DNA from: Aliivibrio_A sp016764915
GTDB lineage: Bacteria > Pseudomonadota > Gammaproteobacteria > Enterobacterales > Vibrionaceae
Reading direction: 5' to 3'
NCBI GenBank assembly: GCA_965224595.1
Contig: OZ245057.1
Coordinates: 620,001-684,000, forward strand
DNA: 64,000 bases
Under the pieces are notes generated by a model that was given only the letters and a program-made list of their open reading frames with translations, was not told where the DNA came from and made no database searches. Below are positions 41,161 through 51,457 of the stretch, piece by piece (the stretch's first letter is position 1; each line of letters starts with the position of its first letter). The translations under genes were made by a program, and so were the position numbers.

Positions 41161-42639
41161 ATGAGCGATTCAGCAACAGCAGCAGCAGAAGTACAACAAG
41201 AGTCATCAGTAGGTCTGTTAGATCAAATTGTGTCTCAAACCAATATTCAGCCAAATGATGAAGCTTACGGTATCGCCAAACGTGGTGTCAGTGCTTTCAT
41301 TAAAGAGTTATTGAAACCTCATAATCAATCAGAGCCAGTTAAAAAAGCACTGATTGATAGAATGATTACTGAAATAGACCAACGTTTAAGCCATCAAGTT
41401 GATGCCATCCTACACAATGAAACATTTCAAAAGCTTGAATCATCATGGCGCGGACTTAAGATGCTGGTCGATCGTACTGATTTTCGTGAAAATACTAAAA
41501 TTCTGCTGATCAACGTTTCTAAAGAGGATCTGCTTGAAGACTTTGAAGATGCGCCTGAAATAACCCAATCTGGTCTGTATAAGCACGTATATACTGCGGA
41601 ATATGGTCAATTTGGTGGTGAACCTGTCGGCGCAATTATAGGCAATTATGACTTTGGCCCTACGGCTCCAGATATTAAAACACTGCAAGGTGTCGCTGCC
41701 ATTGCTGCGATGTCACATGCACCATTTATTTCTGCTGCTGGGCCTAAGTTCTTCGGTTTAGATAACTTTGAAGGTCTTCCTGATCTTAAAGATTTGAGCG
41801 ATCACTTCGAAAGCCCGTTATACACAAAATGGCAGAGCTTCCGTGAACAAGAAGACTCACGTTTTGTCGGTTTGACTCTACCGCGCTTTCTTCTTCGTCA
41901 GCCATACGACCCTGAAGAAAACCCTGTTAAGACCTTTAACTATCAAGAAGATGTATCGCAAACACACGAACACTACCTATGGGGAAATACCGCTTTTGCG
42001 ATGGCTTCTCGCATCACTGATAGCTTTGCAAATTTCCGCTGGTGTCCAAACATAATCGGCCCTCAATCAGGCGGTGCGGTTAATGATTTACCGCTGCATA
42101 ATTTTGAAAGCATGGGCGATATTGAAACTAAAATCCCAACGGAAGTATTGGTCTCAGATCGTCGTGAATACGAGTTAGCAGAAGAAGGATTTATCGCGCT
42201 TACTATGCGCAAAGGTTCTGATAATGCCGCGTTTATGTCTGCTAACTCAGTACAAAAAGCCAAAACTTTTGGTAACAGCGCTGAAGGTAAAAACGCCGAG
42301 CTTAACTATCGTTTAGGCACCCAGCTGCCATACCTTTTTATTGTGAGTCGTCTAGCACACTACATCAAGGTGCTTCAACGTGAGCAAATAGGCAGTTGGA
42401 AAGAGCGAACTGACCTTGAAACGGAGCTAAATACCTGGATTCGCCAGTACATCGCAGATCAAGAGAATCCACCAGCAGAAGTTCGCAGTCGTCGTCCATT
42501 ACGTGCTGCAAAAATCACGGTTGAAGATGTTGAAGGTAATCCAGGTTGGTATCGAGTTGGTTTATCCGTTCGTCCTCACTTTAAGTATATGGGCGCCGAT
42601 TTCACCCTATCACTGGTAGGAAAACTGGATACAGAATAA
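41161..42639 (+). CDS. tssC: T6SS contractile sheath large subunit TssC
   Basis: A 492-aa VipB-type protein: SSWRGLKMLVDRTDF, EYGQFGGEPVGAIIGNYDF and LRQPYDPEENPVKTFNYQED are family hallmarks. Together with TssB it forms the sheath that contracts to fire the spike and is recycled by ClpV. Confidence 0.97.
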   Translation: MSDSATAAAEVQQESSVGLLDQIVSQTNIQPNDEAYGIAKRGVSAFIKELLKPHNQSEPVKKALIDRMITEIDQRLSHQVDAILHNETFQKLESSWRGLKMLVDRTDFRENTKILLINVSKEDLLEDFEDAPEITQSGLYKHVYTAEYGQFGGEPVGAIIGNYDFGPTAPDIKTLQGVAAIAAMSHAPFISAAGPKFFGLDNFEGLPDLKDLSDHFESPLYTKWQSFREQEDSRFVGLTLPRFLLRQPYDPEENPVKTFNYQEDVSQTHEHYLWGNTAFAMASRITDSFANFRWCPNIIGPQSGGAVNDLPLHNFESMGDIETKIPTEVLVSDRREYELAEEGFIALTMRKGSDNAAFMSANSVQKAKTFGNSAEGKNAELNYRLGTQLPYLFIVSRLAHYIKVLQREQIGSWKERTDLETELNTWIRQYIADQENPPAEVRSRRPLRAAKITVEDVEGNPGWYRVGLSVRPHFKYMGADFTLSLVGKLDTE

Positions 42640-42647
42640 TCGATAGT

Positions 42648-42673
42648 GCTCCTAGTTATTTGTAGCTAGGGGC
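42648..42673 (+). other. Intercistronic hairpin between tssC and tssE
   Basis: GCTCCTAG / CTAGGGGC (8 bp with one G-T pair, 10-base loop) in the only sizeable gap (79 bp) of the tssB-tssG stretch. It has no T-run. It could stabilise upstream tssBC message or partly end transcription after the abundant sheath genes. Confidence 0.4.
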
Positions 42674-42718
42674 AACCGGACTGTGAATTTGGTCAGTATT
42701 AACAAACGGAAGTGATTT

Positions 42719-43117
42719 ATGCGCATTAGACTTTTTGAACGTCTTTCAGGTAACACGAATAACACCGACGAATTATCTGATTCAGAAAGAATGTCACTTT
42801 CGATTAAGAATCATGTCATTCAGCTGTTAGAGACACACCAAGGATCCGCTCTGACGGTACCAGATCTGGGCCTGCCCGATATCAACGCTCTGCACTTAAG
42901 TCCTCATGATGCCATTCATAATGTCAGACGTGAAGTTGAGCGTATCGTTCGAACTTATGAGCCTAGAATGAGTAATACATCAGTACGTTACTTAGGCGAC
43001 ATCAACTGTCCATTACACCTTTCGTTTAGCATCACTGGCGACATCATCGTTCATGGAAGACAGGAGAAGATAACCTTTAATACTGGTGTCAATAATCGTG
43101 GATACCGTGCAGCATGA
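42719..43117 (+). CDS. tssE: T6SS baseplate protein TssE
   Basis: A 132-aa gp25-like baseplate wedge protein: an N-terminal RLFERLSG, then the conserved VRREVERIVRTYEPRM segment including the gp25-type EPR motif. It overlaps tssF by 4 bp. AACGGAAGTG provides a ribosome site. Confidence 0.95.
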   Translation: MRIRLFERLSGNTNNTDELSDSERMSLSIKNHVIQLLETHQGSALTVPDLGLPDINALHLSPHDAIHNVRREVERIVRTYEPRMSNTSVRYLGDINCPLHLSFSITGDIIVHGRQEKITFNTGVNNRGYRAA

Positions 43118-44865
43118 GTTTTAATGAGTATTACTTAAGTGAATTATCTGCACTCAGAGAGTTAGGTAAAGAGTTCGCTGATGAGAACCCTGCATTAGCG
43201 CCATTTCTCAGTCAACAAGGACAAGATCCTGATGTTGAACGTCTGTTCGAGGGCTTTGCTTTTTTGGTCGGTCGTTTAAGGCAACGTCTTGATGATGAGC
43301 TGCCAGAGCTTACCCATTCATTGATGCGTCTGTTATGGCCAAACTACATTAGACCAATACCAGCGATCAGCACATTAGCTTTTATGCCAAAGCTTGAATT
43401 AACTCAAAAACAGACCATAAAAGCCAATACCGAAGTAAAAAGCAAAGCAATTTCAGGGACCGCCTGTTTATTTAAAACCTGTTATGACACCGATATTTAT
43501 CCGTTGTCTATTCATTCAAGCAAATATGCTTCAACTGGAGATGGTGGTATTTATACCATTAAATTAGCACTTGAAAATGGTGCTCAACTTAGCGATATAA
43601 ATCTCAATACCTTACGACTTCATTTCCACGGAGATAAGGCAACTTGTCTCACTCTACTAATGGCAATGAAGGTGCGAACTACCAAACTTGAATACCGTCT
43701 CATTAATAGTGATGGCGAACGATTAAATCTCACCACTTTGCCTCTCAATACAATTAAAGAGGTGGGTTTTGAAGAGGGACAAGCTCTACTGGAATACCCA
43801 CTGAATACCTTTATGGGTTATCGCCATTTACAAGAGTTTTTCTGTTATCCAGACAAGTACCAATACATTGATTTAGTTGATTTACCACTATGGCCGTCTG
43901 AATCAACGAAACAGTGCAGCCACATTGAATTCAGTTTTAAATTTGAGCAGCTCTCAACGACTCAATTTCACCCTGATAGAGCCAAAGTCGCGCTATTTTG
44001 CACACCCATTATCAATTTATTTGACACCGATGCTGCGCCTATTTTACTCAACCACACTAAAACACACTACAAGTTATCCCATGCGACATTAACCGACGAT
44101 AAAAGCCTTGTGGTTGGAGTAAACAGTGTGGTTGGCTGGCAGCCAGGGAAGCATGGGAAAATTAAATTTCATGACTTCGAATCCTTTGAACATGATGCCA
44201 ATAATAACGATGGGCAATTCTTTAGCATCAAACAATCACCGAACATTGTTACTCGGCAGTTTGATACCTACTTATCGTTTAACTTGGATCACGCTAACCA
44301 TCGCTCAACCACAGTTTCAGTGTCGATCAAAGCCTGTAATGGTTTATTACCGCGTAAGTTATCCATTGGGGACATCTGTGAAAGTACGGATTCATCGCCG
44401 GAGTTTGCCACATTTAAAAACATAGCGATGGCAACGCACTCCTACGCACCACCCATAGAAAAAGATGGATTGTGGTCCCTCATATCCAATATGTCACTCA
44501 ACTATATATCGTTAACCAAACCTGAAGCACTGAAAAAACTGTTAGTGGCTTATGATTTTCCCGGCTCACAAAATGACACTAAGGCGAAACAGACCAAAAG
44601 GCTGCTTGGTGGTATTAAAGATATCTCAGCTCAACCTATCGATCTGCTGTTGCGGGGCCTACCGGTTAGAGGAATGAATACCCAACTCACTCTCGAATCT
44701 AAGCACTTTTTATGTGAAGGAGAACTCTATCTATTTTCGTCTGTATTGAATGAATTTTTTTCGCTCTACACCAGCGTAAATGCATTCAATATGTTATCAG
44801 TTCAAAGCTCTGAAGGAGGCAAGTACTCATGGTCACCACGAGTCGGTCAGCAACCTGTGATTTGA
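43114..44865 (+). CDS. tssF: T6SS baseplate protein TssF
   Basis: A 583-aa VasA-type baseplate protein. The N-terminus YYLSELSALRELGKEFADEN and the DPDVERLFEGFAFLVGRLRQ segment are characteristic. It forms a wedge with TssG and TssK. Overlaps tssG by 37 bp. Confidence 0.96.
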   Translation: MSFNEYYLSELSALRELGKEFADENPALAPFLSQQGQDPDVERLFEGFAFLVGRLRQRLDDELPELTHSLMRLLWPNYIRPIPAISTLAFMPKLELTQKQTIKANTEVKSKAISGTACLFKTCYDTDIYPLSIHSSKYASTGDGGIYTIKLALENGAQLSDINLNTLRLHFHGDKATCLTLLMAMKVRTTKLEYRLINSDGERLNLTTLPLNTIKEVGFEEGQALLEYPLNTFMGYRHLQEFFCYPDKYQYIDLVDLPLWPSESTKQCSHIEFSFKFEQLSTTQFHPDRAKVALFCTPIINLFDTDAAPILLNHTKTHYKLSHATLTDDKSLVVGVNSVVGWQPGKHGKIKFHDFESFEHDANNNDGQFFSIKQSPNIVTRQFDTYLSFNLDHANHRSTTVSVSIKACNGLLPRKLSIGDICESTDSSPEFATFKNIAMATHSYAPPIEKDGLWSLISNMSLNYISLTKPEALKKLLVAYDFPGSQNDTKAKQTKRLLGGIKDISAQPIDLLLRGLPVRGMNTQLTLESKHFLCEGELYLFSSVLNEFFSLYTSVNAFNMLSVQSSEGGKYSWSPRVGQQPVI

Positions 44866-45836
44866 TACTGGTTAATAAAGAGATCCGTCGTTTTTCGCTA
44901 ATTCAAGCTGTTGATCAAATTTGCGATCTTTTAACTGAAAAGATGCCCGATCTGTCAAAAGACGAGGCTTATGAACGCGTGCAATTTGTAGCAAACCCGT
45001 CACAAGGATTCGCAGCTAGTGATGTTGAGTGTGCAGAACTGGTGAATGACCAATTAGGACAACCTAGAGTCATCATCACACTCAACTTACTTGCTCTGTT
45101 TGGCGCATCTTCGCCAATGCCGAGTTATTACAGTGATTATGTCTCCAATAGTGATAATAAAAACATCCAAAACTTTCTGGATATTTTTCACCACCGTATT
45201 CATAGGCTTATAAAAATCGTATGGCAAAAATATCGCTATAGCGCATCATTTCGCGCGGGAGCTACAGATGCTTTCTCTGCACAAGCGTTCGCACTACTCG
45301 GATTAAGAGATAAAGAGTTGCGAGATAATAAACACATTGATTGGGCAAGATTGCTCCCTTATCTAGGGTTACTCAGTCAGCGAGTCCGATCAGCTTCTGC
45401 CATAGAAGCGGTACTGAGATACTATTTTCAATTACCTAATATCGATATTGAGCAGTGCACATTACGCTATAGCCTCATTCATCCAACGCAACAAAATCAA
45501 CTGGGTGAAATGAACAGTGCACTGGGTATTGATACTGTTATTGGCACTTCAGTAGAAGATCGCGCCAATAAATTTCGCATCCACATTCGTCAACTCAATT
45601 GGCAACAGTTTCATCGTTTCTTGGCAGGTGAACCAGATTGGGAAGCACTTCATCAGCTGGTCCCTTTTGTGGTTAGAGACCCATTAGATTATGACATTCA
45701 ACTTCATCTTAAAGAGAACGAACCCCGTCCATTAAGGATAGACAACGATAATGATTGTCGGCTTGGTTGGACGAGTTGGCTAGGTTCAAAACCAAACGAG
45801 AGAAGTATTACACTTTCAAGGAAAACAATATGCTAA
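44829..45836 (+). CDS. tssG: T6SS baseplate protein TssG
   Basis: A 335-aa VasB-type baseplate protein: FSLIQAVDQICDLL near the start, FVANPSQGFAASDV, the GLFGASSPMPSYY-type segment LLALFGASSPMPSYYSDYV, and GLLSQRVRSASAIEAVLRYYF. The start lies inside tssF, after GGAGG, and the end overlaps tssH by 7 bp. Confidence 0.95.
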   Translation: MVTTSRSATCDLILVNKEIRRFSLIQAVDQICDLLTEKMPDLSKDEAYERVQFVANPSQGFAASDVECAELVNDQLGQPRVIITLNLLALFGASSPMPSYYSDYVSNSDNKNIQNFLDIFHHRIHRLIKIVWQKYRYSASFRAGATDAFSAQAFALLGLRDKELRDNKHIDWARLLPYLGLLSQRVRSASAIEAVLRYYFQLPNIDIEQCTLRYSLIHPTQQNQLGEMNSALGIDTVIGTSVEDRANKFRIHIRQLNWQQFHRFLAGEPDWEALHQLVPFVVRDPLDYDIQLHLKENEPRPLRIDNDNDCRLGWTSWLGSKPNERSITLSRKTIC

Positions 45837-48451
45837 ATGTTGAACTACAAAAATTGATCAAAGCACTGGACAAAGAGTCACATCTTGCCCTTGAGCAAGC
45901 AGCGCAACTGTGTGTTTCTCGTGGTGGTCATGAAGTTTTATGTGAAGACTTTATTTTAGCCATCTTAAATAATGAACAGAGTTTTTGGAACAAAGCTTGT
46001 GTGCAGTTTGAGATCAACCGTGAAGCGTTAATACAAACTCTACAACACTCTCGTAAAGTGTCTAACAATGAGAGCACTCACCCTGTGTTATCACCCGCTT
46101 TAATTGAGTGGTTACAAGAGTCATATCTACACTCAACCCTTGAATTAAACCTACACGAAATCTTATCTGCGGGCATGCTCTTAACCCTACTAAATAATCC
46201 GGGCAAATATGGTCATACGCCCTATTACGTATTACTCAGTAATATTCCTTGTGACAAACTCAAACAGCAAGTTGCTGGTTTGATCGAGGTATCTCAACAA
46301 CCTAATGAGAGTGAAAACAACCTCGATGAGATGTTAGAGGCCTACACAACGAACTACACACAGTTGGCTCGTGATAACAAAATTGACCCCGTGTTGTGTC
46401 GTGATCATGAAATACGTCAAATGATTGATATTTTGGCCCGGCGACGTAAAAATAACCCCATGATTGTGGGTGAAGCAGGTGTTGGGAAAACAGCATTAGT
46501 CGAAGGGTTAGCCTTAAAAATTGTTGCCAATGAAGTACCCGACATTCTTGAGAACGTGACGCTACTCTCGTTAGACCTCGGGTTACTACAAGCAGGAGCA
46601 AGCATCAAAGGGGAGTTTGAGCGCCGACTAAATGGTGTAATTGAAGCGGTAAAACAGAGTCTTGATCCTATCGTTATTTTCATCGATGAAGCGCACACGC
46701 TTATTGGCGCGGGTGGTCAAGCTGGCAGTAACGATGCGGCTAATTTATTAAAACCAGCTCTGGCGCGTGGAGAACTTCGAACCATCGGAGCCACAACTTG
46801 GTCTGAATATAAGAAGTACATTGAAAAAGATCCCGCTCTAGCTCGTCGTTTCCAACCCATTAAAGTTGACGAACCGAGCGTTGAACAGGCAGTAACCATA
46901 CTCCGCGGTTTGGCCGGTCGCTATGAAGAGAGTCACGGTGTATATATTCGTGATGATGCGATCATTGCCGCTGCTGAGCTGTCCGCCCGCTATTTGACGG
47001 GACGACAGCTGCCCGATAAAGCCATTGATCTGCTTGATACAGCGTGCGCCCGAGTTAAGATTAATTTACGCGCAAAGCCAGAACTTTTAGAAAACTTAGA
47101 ACATAACATTGCCATTACTGAAAGAGAATTAACATCACGTCAGCGCGATCTAGATGCGGGTCTAAAGTGCGACGAAAAAGAGACTCAATCTTTGACAATC
47201 AAATTACTCGATTTCCAATTTAATCAAAAAATAATCGAACAGCAGTGGTTGGTCCAAAAAGAGATAGCGCAAGCCCTTTTAAATACTCGACAAGCAATCA
47301 CTACCTGCGAATCAGCAGACAAAGCCCAACTCATCACTGAACAAGCTGATTTAGCTCAACAGCTGGCCGTACTCAAAGAGGAACATGACCTGGTTAATTA
47401 CGAGGTATGCCCATCGTTAGTTGGTGAAGTGATTGCACACTGGACTGGCATCCCTTTGGGTACATTGATGAAAGCCAGAACGGATCAAGTACTCTCTATT
47501 CGTGACAAGCTAAAAGAGCAAATCAAAGGTCAAGATGATGCTGTGATTGCGTTAGAGCGCGCAGTGCAAGCCTCTGCGGCAGGCTTAAACAACCCCAATG
47601 CCCCAACGGGCGTGTTTCTTTTTGTTGGCCCAAGTGGTGTAGGTAAAACTCAAACAGCACAAGCCATTGCCGATATTATGTACGGCGGCGATCGATTTTT
47701 AACCACCATTAATATGTCGGAGTTCCAAGAAAAGCACACCGTTTCTCGACTTATTGGCTCACCTCCGGGTTATGTGGGTTATGGCGAAGGCGGCGTATTA
47801 ACCGAAGCTGTGCGTCAACGACCTTATTCTGTCATCCTCCTGGATGAAGTCGAAAAAGCCGATCCAGAAGTGATGAATCTGTTCTACCAAATTTTTGATA
47901 AAGGCGTGGCAAATGATGGCGAAGGACGGGAGATCAACTTCCGTCAAACATTGATCATCATGACCTCCAATTTAGGCTCAGATATCATTGAAAGGCTCTG
48001 CAGTAAACCTGCTCTAAAAGATGATGACGAGCAGATTGCATTTTCCAGACCGGATCACGATAGCCTTAACGAGGCCATTCGCCCGACCCTAAATAAATAC
48101 TTTAAACCCGCTCTTGTCGGTCGAATGCACATTGTGCCTTTCTATCCACTTGAACAAGACACCATGCTTGAATTAGCCGAAATCCGCATGAACCAGCTGG
48201 TCAAGCAGATGGCAAAACAGAATATTGCGTTTAGCTATAGCCAAAAGGTTTTACAGCAAATTTCAAGCGGCTGTACTTTAACTGAGATGGGAGCAAGGAA
48301 CATCGATACCATCATAAATGGACAGATTAAACCCACCCTTTCTTCACAAATTCTCAGCGCTATGTCGACAGATTCCCCTCTAGTGGGTATCCACCTTGGC
48401 CAAAATGAACAGGGTCAGTTTTATTGCGAGTTTGAGAGGCAAGAAGAATGA
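45830..48451 (+). CDS. tssH: T6SS sheath-recycling ATPase TssH (ClpV)
   Basis: An 873-aa class B ClpV ATPase. Two AAA+ modules are visible with Walker A motifs GEAGVGKT and GPSGVGKT, and the GYVGYGEGG pore loop in the second. The N-terminal domain (about 1-150) binds the TssC helix of contracted sheaths. The ATG at 45830 has AAGG upstream; the longer frame from 45755 lies wholly inside tssG. It overlaps vasH by 4 bp. Confidence 0.96.
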   Translation: MLNVELQKLIKALDKESHLALEQAAQLCVSRGGHEVLCEDFILAILNNEQSFWNKACVQFEINREALIQTLQHSRKVSNNESTHPVLSPALIEWLQESYLHSTLELNLHEILSAGMLLTLLNNPGKYGHTPYYVLLSNIPCDKLKQQVAGLIEVSQQPNESENNLDEMLEAYTTNYTQLARDNKIDPVLCRDHEIRQMIDILARRRKNNPMIVGEAGVGKTALVEGLALKIVANEVPDILENVTLLSLDLGLLQAGASIKGEFERRLNGVIEAVKQSLDPIVIFIDEAHTLIGAGGQAGSNDAANLLKPALARGELRTIGATTWSEYKKYIEKDPALARRFQPIKVDEPSVEQAVTILRGLAGRYEESHGVYIRDDAIIAAAELSARYLTGRQLPDKAIDLLDTACARVKINLRAKPELLENLEHNIAITERELTSRQRDLDAGLKCDEKETQSLTIKLLDFQFNQKIIEQQWLVQKEIAQALLNTRQAITTCESADKAQLITEQADLAQQLAVLKEEHDLVNYEVCPSLVGEVIAHWTGIPLGTLMKARTDQVLSIRDKLKEQIKGQDDAVIALERAVQASAAGLNNPNAPTGVFLFVGPSGVGKTQTAQAIADIMYGGDRFLTTINMSEFQEKHTVSRLIGSPPGYVGYGEGGVLTEAVRQRPYSVILLDEVEKADPEVMNLFYQIFDKGVANDGEGREINFRQTLIIMTSNLGSDIIERLCSKPALKDDDEQIAFSRPDHDSLNEAIRPTLNKYFKPALVGRMHIVPFYPLEQDTMLELAEIRMNQLVKQMAKQNIAFSYSQKVLQQISSGCTLTEMGARNIDTIINGQIKPTLSSQILSAMSTDSPLVGIHLGQNEQGQFYCEFERQEE

Positions 48452-50046
48452 GTCAGCTAGCTTCTCTATCAAAAACAGATAGTAGCAGTTCTATATTGAC
48501 TGATTCTTTATATAATTTAGGGATTCAGACTCAATACAACAGTACGTTAAATTGCTGGCTACAATCTGTTTTAGCGTTAACTCACGCCAATAAAGTGATC
48601 TGTTTTCTTCTCACTCCAGAAGGGACTCACCTAACAAAGGTGGCTTCCACCAACGGAGAACAAGTCATCGTAGAGACCAATCCTGCGCGACTCAGTGGGA
48701 CCGATTACGACGACGCAAACGCACTCACTCTTTGTCTGACGGAAGGTAGGAACTTTGACTTTAAATTTAGTCAATGTAACGACACCTTACGACACATTTT
48801 GTTTACCGCAGATGAACGTTATCAGCTTACTGAGGGGCAGATAAACCTGATCCCTTTACGCACTCCAGATAACAACTCTGTCATAGGGGTACTCGCGATG
48901 TATATGCCAAACGTTTATACCGCAACCCGATTGAACAAGGATCTCAACACGTTAAACCATCTAGCGATCTGCAAAATCAGTATGATACGCTCGCTTTCAG
49001 CCAAATCACTTAATAAACCTCGTCTGAAAAAGGTCAACAGTCCGATCCCAGAAAATTACGGAATGATCGGTCAAAGTAAGGCAATCAAAGCGGTTCACTT
49101 AAAGATTTCGCAAGCCCTTCACATCAACCAAAATATACTGGTCACCGGAGAGACTGGTACAGGAAAAGAGCTGATTGCCAAGGCGATATACCTATATGGA
49201 AACCGTAGAAATGAAGTATTCTGCGTACAAAACTGCGCATCCATCCCGGAGCAGTTATTAGAAAGTGAGCTATTTGGTTACAAAAAAGGGGCGTTTACCG
49301 GCGCTGATCGAGATTATGATGGCTTGTTACGCTCCGCTCAGAATGGCACTCTTTTTCTGGACGAAATTGGCGATATGCCAATCCAGTTACAAGCCAAATT
49401 ATTACGTGTTCTAGAAGATAAAAAAGTGCGCCCATTAGGCTCAGCAATCTCCTACCCAATCAATGTTCGAATTGTGGCCGCAACGCATCAAAATCTTGAG
49501 GAGCATATTCAAAATGGGTTGTTTCGCCGAGATCTCTACTACCGTTTAGCACAGTTTCCAATTGATCTCCCCCCTCTGCATCTAAGAGAAAAAGATGCTG
49601 CGTTATTGGCCAATTTCTTTATTCAACAGTATGCCAAAGAGAATGATATATCCATCAGTGAGCTATCAAATCACTGTGCGCAAACATTATCAACACATCG
49701 ATTTTTGGGTAACGTTAGAGAACTAAAAAACATCATTGAAAGAACGCTAATCATGAGCTCAGACCCTAGCTCAGTCTGTCCACACATATTAGCCAAAGAG
49801 TTATCAAGTTCGTTACCCAAGATCAAAGCAAACCCAGCGTCTGAACAATTTAACGTTGAGAAAATCGATGGCAGCTTATCAACTCAAATTGAACAGTTTG
49901 AGAAACAGCTATTGACTCACTATTTAGATAAATACCAAGGGCAGCTTCAGACCGTAGCACAGCAGCTTCAGCTATCAAAAGGGTCACTCGATTATCGCAT
50001 GCGTAAATTTAATTTATCCGCTAAGGAATGGAGACATCAATCATGA
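48448..50046 (+). CDS. vasH: Sigma-54-dependent T6SS activator VasH
   Basis: A 532-aa bacterial enhancer-binding protein. The N-terminal region (1-190) looks like a GAF-type sensor. The AAA+ domain has Walker A GETGTGKE (234-241), the sigma-54-contacting GAFTGA loop (281-286) and FLDEIGDMP. A Fis-type helix-turn-helix (TVAQQLQLSKGSLDYRMRKF) closes the protein. Likely target: the sigma-54 promoter at 31563. It lies within the structural operon, as in V. cholerae. Confidence 0.94.
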   Translation: MSQLASLSKTDSSSSILTDSLYNLGIQTQYNSTLNCWLQSVLALTHANKVICFLLTPEGTHLTKVASTNGEQVIVETNPARLSGTDYDDANALTLCLTEGRNFDFKFSQCNDTLRHILFTADERYQLTEGQINLIPLRTPDNNSVIGVLAMYMPNVYTATRLNKDLNTLNHLAICKISMIRSLSAKSLNKPRLKKVNSPIPENYGMIGQSKAIKAVHLKISQALHINQNILVTGETGTGKELIAKAIYLYGNRRNEVFCVQNCASIPEQLLESELFGYKKGAFTGADRDYDGLLRSAQNGTLFLDEIGDMPIQLQAKLLRVLEDKKVRPLGSAISYPINVRIVAATHQNLEEHIQNGLFRRDLYYRLAQFPIDLPPLHLREKDAALLANFFIQQYAKENDISISELSNHCAQTLSTHRFLGNVRELKNIIERTLIMSSDPSSVCPHILAKELSSSLPKIKANPASEQFNVEKIDGSLSTQIEQFEKQLLTHYLDKYQGQLQTVAQQLQLSKGSLDYRMRKFNLSAKEWRHQS

Positions 50047-50174
50047 AACTATTTTTTTCAATGCTGCTTTTAAGCACACTACTTTCAGCCTGCACCAATG
50101 TTGCGGATTACCGTCCAATTGGAAGCCCTCCTCCTGCCGAACAAGCAGAATTGATTACCAATGAGGCGAGCTAA
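50043..50174 (+). CDS. Very small lipoprotein between vasH and tagH
   Basis: A 43-aa ORF overlapping the vasH stop by 4 bp and ending 2 bp before tagH. It encodes a signal sequence with lipobox LLSAC and a Pro-rich tail of about 25 residues (YRPIGSPPPAEQAE). Tight coupling in the operon argues that it is real. No family recognised; a lytic-transglycosylase-free, TssJ-independent envelope role is only a guess. Confidence 0.7.
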   Translation: MKLFFSMLLLSTLLSACTNVADYRPIGSPPPAEQAELITNEAS

Positions 50175-50176
50175 TC

Positions 50177-51451
50177 ATGGAACTAATTTTTGATATTGTT
50201 AAAGCCGACCATACCACTCCCGATATGGTGCCCACTTTCACCTTCAAACATGCTGGAGGCGTGATAGGACGCAACGAACAGTCTGATTGGTGTCTACCCG
50301 ATCCTAAACGTCAAGTCTCCAACATTCATGCTGTGATTTCATTTGATAAAGAGACTTTTTACCTTACCGATAAAAGCACCAACGGTACCTATCTAGACGG
50401 ACAAGACGCATCGCTAAATAAAAATGAACCCTATCCAATTAAACATGGCGATACTTTCGAAATTGGTTCCGTTCAGATAAAGGCATCGATCAAGCAGGAC
50501 CCTAGCACATACCACTTCGACAGTTCATCCATTGAGGACATGATCCCGGATGACAGCTTTCTCAGTGACGAACCGATTGAAGAGTTATTGGCCACGGATG
50601 AAGAACTGGCTCTGGATCAAATGCTTGAATCCACTGCATCTAGCTCACAAGAAAGTGATGACCAGCTGTTAAAAGAACAGTTCATCTCACCAGAACTGAA
50701 TGGAAGTCAATCCACTAAAACCAGCCAAAATGATCAATCGTTCAAGGATGAATTTAGTGAGTTTACGGGTAAAAACTCCGATGAGATTAAAGCATCAGAC
50801 GATCCAGTTATCAGCAAAACACAAAATGAAACACAGCCCAAAAAGCGTGCGGAGCCAGCTACCCAGTCCAAAATATTAGCCGCTCTGGCGAAAGGGCTCG
50901 ATATCGACATTGACCACATTGAAGATGATGTCCAACTGGCCTATGACGTAGGCATATTGCTCCGTACTTCAGTATCTGGCATTCAACAATTACTGCGAAC
51001 TAGAACGGAACTAAAAAACAACCTTTCGAGCCAAGCAACAACCATTCAAGCACAGGGAAACAACCCTATTAAATTTAGTCACGATACTAATGAAGCACTG
51101 AATATTTTGATTAATCACAAACCTGGCTATTTACAAGGCATTGAAGCTATCCGTCAAAGCTGTCGAGACATTCAGGCCCACCAACTTGCCTTAAATGACG
51201 CCTGCCATAACACCTTAGATGGAGTGATAGAGAAACTGTCTCCAAAAACACTGGTATATCGCTTTGTTCAAGACGGAGTTAAGTCTCGCTATGGGTTTGG
51301 TAATGCAGATGGTCAGTATTGGAAATCTTATATTCGCCTGCATGAAAAAATCACCTCAGATAAAGATTGGCGTAATGCACTGCTAGAACAAGACTTTGCC
51401 AAGCATTACGAAACTCAACTTCAATTACTCAATGCTGCGCTGCGAGTATAA
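50177..51451 (+). CDS. tagH: FHA-domain T6SS protein TagH
   Basis: A 424-aa protein with an N-terminal FHA domain (about 20-95): GGVIGRNEQSDWCLPD, SNIHAVISFD and STNGTYLDG, which binds phosphothreonine. The middle (110-245) is acidic and low-complexity, and the C-terminal part (about 245-424) is the VasC/ImpI-type domain. It is the probable substrate or partner of the PpkA kinase and PppA phosphatase at the end of the operon. Confidence 0.92.
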   Translation: MELIFDIVKADHTTPDMVPTFTFKHAGGVIGRNEQSDWCLPDPKRQVSNIHAVISFDKETFYLTDKSTNGTYLDGQDASLNKNEPYPIKHGDTFEIGSVQIKASIKQDPSTYHFDSSSIEDMIPDDSFLSDEPIEELLATDEELALDQMLESTASSSQESDDQLLKEQFISPELNGSQSTKTSQNDQSFKDEFSEFTGKNSDEIKASDDPVISKTQNETQPKKRAEPATQSKILAALAKGLDIDIDHIEDDVQLAYDVGILLRTSVSGIQQLLRTRTELKNNLSSQATTIQAQGNNPIKFSHDTNEALNILINHKPGYLQGIEAIRQSCRDIQAHQLALNDACHNTLDGVIEKLSPKTLVYRFVQDGVKSRYGFGNADGQYWKSYIRLHEKITSDKDWRNALLEQDFAKHYETQLQLLNAALRV

Positions 51452-51457
51452 GGACAA

